64,000 nt of DNA, from positions 28,733 through 92,732 of the forward strand of contig NZ_LBMG01000028.1 of assembly GCF_001005315.1 (NCBI RefSeq). Direction: 5' to 3'. The translations under genes were made by a program, and so were the position numbers. Source of the stretch: Kordia jejudonensis (lineage in GTDB: Bacteria; Bacteroidota; Bacteroidia; Flavobacteriales; Flavobacteriaceae). The notes under the pieces are model-generated. The model ran no database searches. It was not told the DNA's origin and saw only the letters and a program-made list of their open reading frames with translations. Positions 53,274-61,084 of this stretch are shown here, one piece after another (position 1 is the stretch's first letter; the number at the start of each line of letters is the position of its first letter).

Positions 53274-54082
53274 TGAAAAATAATATAATTGTAATTTGTG
53301 CTGTACTACTTTTTATAAGTTGTACAGCACAAAAAAATAACACAGTGATTACCATACAACACAAAAACTATCAAGAATACGCTTCCAACTATATTGAAGA
53401 AAAGTATACGGAAGTCTCAAAAATTCCAGATAGTATTTTAAAAAAGTTTGGAGAATCATTGGTGGCTTACAATTATAAAAAAGAAGTGTTACAGACGTAT
53501 TCATGTCCTATATTTAGGTTAAAAACAAAAAATGAAAACGATCCAATATTCACAAATATGATGGATGCTATAGATTTTACAAATCAGTACGAAAATCAAG
53601 TCATTAACATCTACAAAGGAGATACTTTACTAAGCAGTCATACGGTAAATCCTGCATACAAAACTCCTGAAAATTGGAAAGAACAATTTGATGAATTTAA
53701 TTTTTTTCAAAACACCTTATTGCGGCATACAAATGAAATCGTAACAGGACTTCCTGCTGCGTATACAGATGTCTATGCGTACAAAGCACAACTAGAAAAA
53801 AAGTATTTTGTCTTTTTCCTAGAAGGAATAGATACACATTTCGTCATAAAAAATAATACCATATATGCGGTAAAAATGGTATGTAACGAAACAGAAGCTG
53901 ATGAAAAATCATATGCAGCGTTTTTCAATTGCTTACAACCTGAATTTGTAGAAATCAATACCTACTTTAAAGACATTGAACTCGCTTTTATTCATGACAA
54001 ACAGTTAGCAAAAAAAATAGCAGCATTCAAAAAAACGAAACATACGGAAAATCAAAAAGTAACGTTTATAGTTGAAGAATAA
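53270..54082 (+). CDS. Lipoprotein, candidate immunity protein for the RHS peptidase toxin
   Basis: The 270-residue protein has lipobox LFISC (cysteine at residue 18). No domain was recognised; the mature part mixes helices and strands and is Lys/Glu-rich. It is read from an ATG inside the RHS stop region (ATGA), so it is coupled to the RHS gene. A tightly linked gene directly after the toxic tip of an RHS protein is the usual place of an immunity gene, and an envelope lipoprotein fits a toxin that acts at or near the cell envelope. That role is inferred. A terminator follows. Confidence 0.72.
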   Translation: MMKNNIIVICAVLLFISCTAQKNNTVITIQHKNYQEYASNYIEEKYTEVSKIPDSILKKFGESLVAYNYKKEVLQTYSCPIFRLKTKNENDPIFTNMMDAIDFTNQYENQVINIYKGDTLLSSHTVNPAYKTPENWKEQFDEFNFFQNTLLRHTNEIVTGLPAAYTDVYAYKAQLEKKYFVFFLEGIDTHFVIKNNTIYAVKMVCNETEADEKSYAAFFNCLQPEFVEINTYFKDIELAFIHDKQLAKKIAAFKKTKHTENQKVTFIVEE

Positions 54083-54107
54083 AATAGATCATTGATACAA
54101 ACAAACG

Positions 54108-54138
54108 AAAATCCTGCTGTTATGGCAGGATTTTTTTT
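54108..54138 (+). terminator. Intrinsic terminator of the RHS operon
   Basis: AAAATCCTGC (54108-54117) pairs perfectly with GCAGGATTTT (54125-54134), with a run of T to 54138. Confidence 0.88.
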
Positions 54139-54164
54139 CATAAAGTAAGTTAGAAGTGCAAATA

Positions 54165-54275
54165 TCAATGTAAGTTCAATTGCCAACGTACGCCAAATTG
54201 ATCTTTAATAAAAGTAAACTTTGTACTAAATCCGTAGTTTGCTATTTGTTTATAAGATTTTAATGCTAATCACAG
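54165..54275 (-). pseudogene. Remnant of a VOC/PhnB-like protein gene
   Basis: On the minus strand the frame reads ...SYKQIANYGFSTKFTFIKD followed by QFGVRWQLNLH and a stop at 54165. The KDxFGVxWQ ending is the C-terminus of PhnB/VOC (glyoxalase-fold) proteins. The frame is interrupted by a TGA upstream and there is no start or N-terminal part, so only about 35 residues survive. I found no more of it in the gap. Confidence 0.6.
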
Positions 54276-54417
54276 TAGCGATCTGCTTTTCATTGGAAAA
54301 CAACGATGTTTAATTTCCTGTATTTTTGATGTGTAGAATGACATGTCTGTGAAACTGATAGCATATATGTATAAAATTATTATTTGCTAAGACATGATAC
54401 TTGTTCTTATTCTTCTA

Positions 54418-54756
54418 TTACTTATTGAATTCAGATTTTTTTAATTTACCATTTTCAAAGTCGAGTGTACAAAGGAATCCACAAAAATTCCAAATCTGAT
54501 TTTCAGTTCCTTCGTTGAATTCAATATAAAAGTCAGCTGGCGTATTCATAGGATGTTCAGCTATCCAAATCAATTTTCCGTTTTCATCAAAAGCCTTACA
54601 GTTCTTAAATTGTAAGTGTTTCGGTACGTTTTCGTCAAACTTATAAATCACAACTGCTAACTTATTTATTATTCGAACTTGTTTAATATTATATTCTAGT
54701 TCAAATTCCTTTCCGTCAATTTTTAGAGTCCGATCAAACGATTCAACTTTCTTCAT
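54418..54756 (-). CDS. Hypothetical protein
   Basis: The 112-residue soluble protein has no signal or membrane segment. It looks beta-rich and acidic, with a conserved-looking DENGKLIWIAEHPMN stretch and a paired-cysteine patch (NFCGFLCTLDF) near residue 92. It is similar in size and style to small immunity-type proteins found near RHS toxins, but nothing in the sequence proves such a role. It lies on the opposite strand to the RHS operon and was not recognised. Confidence 0.55.
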   Translation of the reverse strand: MKKVESFDRTLKIDGKEFELEYNIKQVRIINKLAVVIYKFDENVPKHLQFKNCKAFDENGKLIWIAEHPMNTPADFYIEFNEGTENQIWNFCGFLCTLDFENGKLKKSEFNK

Positions 54757-54921
54757 TTTATGGTTCTTCTGAAATGTTTATTAACGGTTAGTGTATGATG
54801 TCGTTGCCTATTTAAACACTAAAGTTAGCAAATAAATCACAGATAGAAAGTCTGCGAGGACTTTAGAAATTAAGTTAAAAACTATCAATAAGGTTTATAC
54901 TTTGCTAGGCACAGTTATTAT

Positions 54922-55857
54922 TTATTTTTTAAAATATGTACTATGGTTACTTGTTATGATTTCTTTTACGTTGTTGAAATCTGTGTATTCAGAAATAATT
55001 TTAATATTTTCATTTATTCCATCTAATTCTCTTACAAGAAAAGGTAAAATATTCCTGTTCTTGCATATAATGATTATATTATCTCTATCTCTAATAGCAT
55101 AACCTAATTCGACTAGTGCACTTGAGGCAACTCTTTCAGGATAATAAAATAAAAAGTTTTTACAATTTTCTATTGCTTTAAAATCTTCTCTAGCGGCTAC
55201 TTGTGGTGGCTGATAATCTTGTTCTGTTTCGAAATAATCGCTTGCATTAAAAATTGGATTATAACCTAGGTTTGATAATATTTTTTGAAGCTCCTTTACT
55301 TCATTTTGAGAGGTTATTCTTGAAGTTTTTGACTTACTACCTGCTATGGCATATGATAGGAATATATTCCAACTTGTATTATTAGATTTAGCTCCATTTA
55401 ACCAAAGGCTTTTGTTTTTAGTACCATCATAAATATAATAGATGAATAACAATATTAATGACAAAATAAATGGTAATATTCTGAAATATTTAAGTTCATC
55501 AGAAAGAGCATATGTTGTTAGTACACCTTTATTTAATCCAATTAACTTTCCGTAATAAATTCCTACAATAATTATTCCCACAGAAGCTGTTACATTAAAA
55601 AAATTAACCTTTAAATTTTTAATAGATTTAACTAATAGAGTCGTAAGAATAGAAAACGTTATGAGCAAAAAACTTCCATTATTTATAAATTGTTTAAATG
55701 ATAAATTTTCAAGAAAAAGCATATCACTATAAAAAATATTTACAAAAAATAAAGAGAACCAAATTCCAAAAGTAGTACCTAGGATTACAACTAATGTTTT
55801 TCCAAATGATTTGAGAACTACTTTTCTGTTTTTTTTCTTTAAAATAGTGTTTTCCAT
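54922..55857 (-). CDS. Four-helix membrane protein with C-terminal TIR/NDT-like domain
   Basis: In this 311-residue protein, residues 1-145 hold four transmembrane helices. Residues 162-300 look like a TIR or nucleoside-deoxyribosyltransferase-like fold: NIFLSYA opens it, followed by LQKILSNLGYNPIF and a catalytic-looking ALVELGYAI with Glu250, then IIIICKNRNILPFLV. Membrane-anchored TIR-like effectors are known from antiphage systems where they destroy NAD or a related nucleotide. Here no partner sensor gene is adjacent. The call rests on short motifs and needs a structure search. Confidence 0.6.
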   Translation of the reverse strand: MENTILKKKNRKVVLKSFGKTLVVILGTTFGIWFSLFFVNIFYSDMLFLENLSFKQFINNGSFLLITFSILTTLLVKSIKNLKVNFFNVTASVGIIIVGIYYGKLIGLNKGVLTTYALSDELKYFRILPFILSLILLFIYYIYDGTKNKSLWLNGAKSNNTSWNIFLSYAIAGSKSKTSRITSQNEVKELQKILSNLGYNPIFNASDYFETEQDYQPPQVAAREDFKAIENCKNFLFYYPERVASSALVELGYAIRDRDNIIIICKNRNILPFLVRELDGINENIKIISEYTDFNNVKEIITSNHSTYFKK

Positions 55858-56108
55858 AATATTATTTTAATTGTAATCAACGTATGCTTAAACAGAATTC
55901 CTGTTTTTATACTAAATACGGTAAATAACAGTAGCTGATTTCACATCAACTTCCTCTTATTTGCTATAAATGTAAAACAAATACATACCTCTATAATGAG
56001 GTTTCCCGTAAAGCCCGCAAAATAATTCGTGAATTCGGAACAAAAAAATAAGAATGGATTTCTGCCTGCGCAGGAATGACAATTGTGACAAAGGAATCAC
56101 AGATTAGT
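55858..56108. other. Intergenic region with REP-like hairpin
   Basis: No gene was found. Around 56057-56076 a CCTGC/GCAGG palindromic core in the context ATTTCTGCCTGCGCAGGAAT is a diverged form of the REP-like hairpin found at the end of the window. A TACGGTAAAT half-site lies near 55917, 60 bases before the TIR-like gene. Confidence 0.4.
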
Positions 56109-56214
56109 TTATTGTTCGTTCTTCTCATCATGATGTAAAAAAAGGTTTTTTACGAAATCTTCAACAAAAAGATCATTTTTTAGTTTTTTATTGAAGAATT
56201 CTCCATAAAATCGC

Positions 56215-56420
56215 GTCCGAAACCTTCTCGCAGCAATGTAACAAGCTTTCCAACGTGTTTGAAACGTTCTCGCAGTCGTGCAACAAGCTTTCCAACGCAT
56301 TTGAAACGTTCCTACAACCATGCAACAAGCTTTCCAATACATTTGAAACGTTCCTGCAACCATGCAACAAGCTTTCCAACGTGTTTGAAACGTTCCTGCA
56401 ACCGTGCAACAAGCTTTCGG
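56215..56420. repeat. 42-bp tandem repeat (minisatellite), about five copies
   Basis: AACAAGCTTTCC begins at 56240, 56282, 56324, 56366 and 56408, exactly 42 bases apart. The unit also contains TTTGAAACGTTC. Because 42 is a multiple of three, several frames stay open on both strands and give 14-residue repeats (such as ESLLHGCRNVSNTL on the minus strand). A spurious-looking ORF at 56109-56480 results, which I do not treat as a gene. Confidence 0.9.
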
Positions 56421-56525
56421 GAAATCGCAAAAGGTAAAATCACGGAGTAGCACATATGTTTTTTTAAAGTGACTCGACATTATAAAGTGTTGAAGTATAA
56501 TTTCTCTTTAGACAGTTTCATGTTG

Positions 56526-57179
56526 TTACTCCTCAGGATTTATATTTTCTTTTCCAAATTCTTTAGTAAAATCTCGAACACGTTTATCAGGTGTTTCATA
56601 TTCAGCCTCTAAAAGCAAATCTCTCCAATCTGTTCGTGCCAGCGCAATCATTTTGTTAAGCTGAACACTATCTTTATTTCCTGTAAATAGCAATGCTCTC
56701 ACAATTCTAGGACTCTGGAAATTTGTATGCGATATGATGAATTCTTGAATACTTTGTGTAGCTGCTGTTACATTTGTTTTGTAGTCAGACGCGAGCCTTT
56801 TCAGAATGTCTGCTGGATATAAATTCAAATTGATTTTATATTGGTCACTATGTGAATCACATCTTAAATCCTTATTGATGATTTCAACAATATTCCCAAA
56901 ACCGATCGTGCGTCGTCCTTCGCAAAATTTGAATTTCATATCTTCATACAATCGATTGGTAAAATATGCAGTTCCAAAAATTGCAATTTCCGCAAGAATG
57001 GTCGTGCCCATTTCCACAATATCTTGTCCAAGATATGTTTGTTGTCCAGAAGTTAAATATTCGGGATAATTTTCAAACTCAATATGCGGCCGATATCCAG
57101 CATGTACAGCACTTTTTCTCCCGCCTTCTTCGGTAGTTAAAAACCTTAATTCAGCAATAAAATCTGGATGTTGCAACAT
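56526..57179 (-). CDS. Protein with EF-Tu domain-III-like N-terminus
   Basis: In this 217-residue protein the first 95 residues follow the pattern of EF-Tu/eEF1A domain III: FIAELRFLTTEEGGRKSAVHAGYRPHI at the start, a middle PGD-less loop, then FKFCEGRRTIGFGNIVEII, which matches FxIREGGRTVGAG of EF-Tu. The G-domain and domain II are absent. The rest (about residues 105-215) is helical and not recognised (DWRDLLLEAEY near the end). Whether it binds RNA, tRNA or another factor is unknown. It is a monocistronic gene next to the minisatellite. Confidence 0.72.
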   Translation of the reverse strand: MLQHPDFIAELRFLTTEEGGRKSAVHAGYRPHIEFENYPEYLTSGQQTYLGQDIVEMGTTILAEIAIFGTAYFTNRLYEDMKFKFCEGRRTIGFGNIVEIINKDLRCDSHSDQYKINLNLYPADILKRLASDYKTNVTAATQSIQEFIISHTNFQSPRIVRALLFTGNKDSVQLNKMIALARTDWRDLLLEAEYETPDKRVRDFTKEFGKENINPEE

Positions 57180-57496
57180 GTTTTTATAAGTAAATCTACG
57201 CTTAATGAATACTCTTTATTTCGTATGTATATACGTTTAAATCTTCTTTGGTACGCTTTTCAAAGATATAATATTTAACGAGCGTTTGATGAAAAAAATA
57301 ACAAACCACTTCACAAATAACAGTATAAAATCGATCTAAAATCTAAAAAATGAACCCATAAAAAACGAATTAACAGTTTCATAATCAGTACGCAATCGTT
57401 GTAGTTTCAAAATCAGTAAGATAATCATGGAAACAGTGTGAAAATTGCCATGATTTTTAGTAATTTCGGAGTTTAGAACGCTAATTATTCCGAAAA
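57180..57496. other. Intergenic region upstream of glgE
   Basis: No gene was found. It separates the divergent EF-Tu-like gene and glgE and probably carries both promoters, but no clear TAnnTTTG with spacing was seen. Confidence 0.35.
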
Positions 57497-59434
57497 ATGC
57501 AAAACCAAAAACGCGTCGTTATCGATCATATTTCTCCACAACTGAACGGTGGCGAATTTTTTATCAAACGAATTGTCAACGAAATTGTCACTGTACAAGC
57601 ACACGTCTTAGTGGACGGACATGACGTCATCGCTGCTTCTGTATTGTACAAACATGAAAAAGCAAAAACATGGAAAGAAGTGCGCATGCACGAACTCGGA
57701 AATGACGAATGGCAAGCTTCATTTGTTGTTGAAAAACAAGGATTTTACACGTATAAAGTACAAGGTTGGGTAGATTATGCGTTAAATTGGCAACATGGAG
57801 CCGAACGTAAAATTGACGACAATCAACACATTACTTCTGAATTATTAGAAGGAGCAGAATTGCTAAAACCTATATTGAAAAAAGCGTCTAAAACAGAAAA
57901 AGATTATCTAGGAGAATGTATTGATGCGTTTAAAGATGCTTCCAGATATGAAGAAGCAGTTGCCGCAGCAAAAAGTGAAAAACTACACAACATACTTGTA
58001 AAATATCCTGAAAAACACCTGGCAAACGAATCACACGATTTGCAAATCTATGTCGATCGTAAAAAAGCACAATTCAGTACATGGTATGAATTCTTTCCAC
58101 GTTCAGCTTCAGAAACGGAAGGAAAACACGGAACATTTAAAGATTGTGAACGTTTGCTTCCACGTGTGGCTGAGATGGGATTTGATACCTTATACTTTCC
58201 ACCAATTCATCCTATTGGAGAAGTCAATCGTAAAGGAAAAAACAATACAACGGAAGCCAAAAAAGGCGATGTTGGTTCAGCTTGGGGAATTGGTTCCAAA
58301 CATGGAGGACACAAAGATGTACATCCTGAATTGGGAACGTTGGAAGATTTTAAACAATTGGTTGCCAAAGCAAAAGAACAAAACATAGAAATCGCGATGG
58401 ACTATGCATTGCAAGCCGCGCCCGATCATCCTTGGGTAACGTCGCATCCAGATTGGTTCAAATGGCGACCAGATGGAACGGTACAATATGCGGAGAATCC
58501 ACCAAAAAAATATCAAGATATCTTACCAATTTATTGGGAAAGTGAAGACTATAAAAACCTTTGGAACGAATGTTTAGACACACTTTTCCATTGGATTAAT
58601 TGTGGTGTAAATGTATTTAGAGTAGATAATCCACACACAAAACCATACTACTTTTGGAATTGGATCATTGCCGAAGTCAAAAAGAAACATCCAAACGTGA
58701 TTTTTCTCGCGGAAGCGTTTACCAAGCCAAAAGTCATGCAACAATTGGCAAAACAAGGCTACACACAATCATACACATACTTCACGTGGCGAAACACAAA
58801 ACATGAATTGATTGCATACATGGAAGAATTGACCAAAACGGAGCAGAAAGAATACATGCGCCCGAACTTTTGGCCAAATACACCAGACATCAATCCGTTT
58901 CACTTGCAAGGCGCCAACGAAGCAAAATACATTCAACGGTATGCTTTGGCAGCAACTTTGAGTTCTAATATTGGAATTTACGGACCTGTATTTGAGCAAA
59001 TGATTGACGATGCCATTCCTGGAAAGGAAGAATACTACATGTCTGAGAAATTTCAATTGTGTCATTACGATTGGAACAAACAAAACAAACTGACAACGTT
59101 AATTGGACGCATCAACGCCATTCGTCACGAACATGAAGCGTTGCAACAAACCAATAATATCAAGTTTTGTCACATAGAAAATGAAAACCTAATTGGCTTT
59201 TACAAGTGGAATCAAGATCGTACGAGTGAAGTATTAGTCATCATCAGTTTAGATCAATACTACGCGCAGCAAGGAACCATTCAGTTGCCATTGCACGATT
59301 TGGGCATTCATCAAGGACACAAAGTAGAAGTACACGATTTAGTAACAGGAAACAGTTACAACTGGTATGACGAATGGAACTTTGTAGAATTGCATCCTGC
59401 GTTACCATTTCATATCTTTAAAATCAACAAATAG
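57497..59434 (+). CDS. glgE: Alpha-1,4-glucan:maltose-1-phosphate maltosyltransferase
   Basis: GlgE extends alpha-1,4-glucans with maltose units from maltose-1-phosphate. The 645-residue enzyme has an N-terminal beta-sandwich (1-120), a helical part, and a GH13_3 catalytic barrel. Catalytic Asp377 lies in FRVDNPHTKP and the acid Glu406 in LAEAFTKPKV, 29 residues apart as in the Streptomyces enzyme. The DVGSAWGIGSKHGGHKDVHP loop is typical. It heads a run of three genes with maltokinase and glgB, 21 and 3 bases apart. Confidence 0.96.
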   Translation: MQNQKRVVIDHISPQLNGGEFFIKRIVNEIVTVQAHVLVDGHDVIAASVLYKHEKAKTWKEVRMHELGNDEWQASFVVEKQGFYTYKVQGWVDYALNWQHGAERKIDDNQHITSELLEGAELLKPILKKASKTEKDYLGECIDAFKDASRYEEAVAAAKSEKLHNILVKYPEKHLANESHDLQIYVDRKKAQFSTWYEFFPRSASETEGKHGTFKDCERLLPRVAEMGFDTLYFPPIHPIGEVNRKGKNNTTEAKKGDVGSAWGIGSKHGGHKDVHPELGTLEDFKQLVAKAKEQNIEIAMDYALQAAPDHPWVTSHPDWFKWRPDGTVQYAENPPKKYQDILPIYWESEDYKNLWNECLDTLFHWINCGVNVFRVDNPHTKPYYFWNWIIAEVKKKHPNVIFLAEAFTKPKVMQQLAKQGYTQSYTYFTWRNTKHELIAYMEELTKTEQKEYMRPNFWPNTPDINPFHLQGANEAKYIQRYALAATLSSNIGIYGPVFEQMIDDAIPGKEEYYMSEKFQLCHYDWNKQNKLTTLIGRINAIRHEHEALQQTNNIKFCHIENENLIGFYKWNQDRTSEVLVIISLDQYYAQQGTIQLPLHDLGIHQGHKVEVHDLVTGNSYNWYDEWNFVELHPALPFHIFKINK

Positions 59435-59455
59435 ATTTAGTAAAACCATCAACCA

Positions 59456-61081
59456 ATGGCTAAAAAAACCACCAAAACCAAACCACAAACGCAGTACAAC
59501 TTTAATGATTCTTGGGAAGAATTGTTAGAAAACAAGGCGTTTGTCAAAGCTTTTTTATCAGAAGTTTTAGAAGATTACATTACAAAACAACGTTGGTACG
59601 GTGGAAAAGCAAGCAAACTAAAATACATTGAACTTTCGGAATATTTCCGAATTCAACAACATGGCGAAGTCTATTATGGACTAATATTAGAAGTAAATTT
59701 TGTAGAAGCATTCTATCAACATTACTTTTTACCGATTGCGTTTGTGTCGGATGAAAGTTTTGCCAAAGAAGATCGAATCTTGCCAATAAGTATCAAAAAT
59801 CAAGAAGGATTTATCATTGATGCGATCAACTTAGAAGCGTTTCGTAAATTGGTGTTTGAACGCATTCATTCTGCCATTCCAAACGATCAAACACGTGTGC
59901 AATATCATAAAAGTTTACAATTTGATCAAGTATACAAATCGTCACGTTTCATGGGCTTAGAGCAAAGCAACACGTCTATTGTGTACAATGAAAGTTGTGT
60001 GTTGAAATTCTTCCGAAGAATCTACGCAAACAAAAATCCTGACTATGAAATGAGTCGTTTCTTATCGGAAAAGAAACAATACAAAAACACACCAGCCTAT
60101 TTAGGAAGTTTAAGCATTGTAGATTCTGAAAAAGATAACATTACGATTGGTTTAATGCAGGAAATGGTGCCAAACGAAGGCGATGCGTGGGATTATATGT
60201 TGAAGGAATTACACAAAGTATTTCTAAATCTAGAAACGAAAAATATCAGTATTGATAAATTGCCTGAAACGAAGCTCTTTGAGCGACTCAGCATTCGTGA
60301 CGTTTCTCCAAGAATCATTGATTGGGTAGGATTAAATCTATTCTTAAAAGTGCAAAAACTCGCAGAACGTACGGCAGAAATGCATGTTGCGTTAGGAAGC
60401 GAATTTGAAGAAACTGCCTTTACACCAACGCATTTCAACGGCGATTATACGGTTTGGTTGAAAAACAGATTGTTATATCAATTTCAAAATCGTCTCAATA
60501 CGGTTGAAAACAATTTACACAAGCTTGAAGGTTTGTCGTTAACCTTAGCACAGGAATTTCTAGACAATAAAAACCTCATTAGAAAACGTTTGGTAAATTT
60601 CGATTGGACAAAACTCAAAGGCGAACGCATCCGAGTGCATGGCGATTATCATTTAGGTCAAATCTTGGTCAAAGATGATGATTTCTACATTCTAGATTTT
60701 GAAGGCGAACCTGAAAGTACCATTCGTGATCGTAAAGTAAAACAACCGCCACTAAAAGATGTAGCAGGTTTATTTAGAAGCTTTCACTATGCTATTTATG
60801 CAACAATTTTCAATCACAAAGATGATTACAAGCATTCACAAGAACAACTCTTTGAAGCAGGCGAATTGTTATACACGTACTTTATTGGTGTGTTCTTAAA
60901 AACATACATTGAAAAAATTCAAGATGCGAATCTAAACATTGGTTACAGTCAAGAACGCATCTTTTTACTAAAATATTCATTGCTCGAAAAAGCAATCTAT
61001 GAACTTGGGTACGAACTCAATTCACGACCACTTTGGGCAGTCATTCCACTCAAAGGAATCACAAACATTATCAATCACTAA
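59456..61081 (+). CDS. mak: Maltokinase
   Basis: Maltokinase (Pep2) phosphorylates maltose to maltose-1-phosphate, the GlgE donor. The 541-residue protein has an N-terminal cap domain (KQRWYGGKASKLKYIEL near residue 45) and a kinase-like lobe with the catalytic VHGDYHLGQILV (near residue 398) and the metal-binding YILDFEGEPEST. In many actinobacteria it is fused or linked to trehalose synthase (TreS); none is present here, so the maltose source is not evident in the window. Confidence 0.93.
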   Translation: MAKKTTKTKPQTQYNFNDSWEELLENKAFVKAFLSEVLEDYITKQRWYGGKASKLKYIELSEYFRIQQHGEVYYGLILEVNFVEAFYQHYFLPIAFVSDESFAKEDRILPISIKNQEGFIIDAINLEAFRKLVFERIHSAIPNDQTRVQYHKSLQFDQVYKSSRFMGLEQSNTSIVYNESCVLKFFRRIYANKNPDYEMSRFLSEKKQYKNTPAYLGSLSIVDSEKDNITIGLMQEMVPNEGDAWDYMLKELHKVFLNLETKNISIDKLPETKLFERLSIRDVSPRIIDWVGLNLFLKVQKLAERTAEMHVALGSEFEETAFTPTHFNGDYTVWLKNRLLYQFQNRLNTVENNLHKLEGLSLTLAQEFLDNKNLIRKRLVNFDWTKLKGERIRVHGDYHLGQILVKDDDFYILDFEGEPESTIRDRKVKQPPLKDVAGLFRSFHYAIYATIFNHKDDYKHSQEQLFEAGELLYTYFIGVFLKTYIEKIQDANLNIGYSQERIFLLKYSLLEKAIYELGYELNSRPLWAVIPLKGITNIINH

Positions 61082-61084
61082 TTT

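Noticed and set aside
56215..56420. CRISPR array
   Set aside because: The repeats are contiguous with no unique spacers, and no cas genes are in the window.
56109..56480. 123-codon minus-strand ORF over the 42-bp repeats
   Set aside because: Several frames on both strands are open because the repeat length is a multiple of three; no conserved flank or start signal supports a protein.
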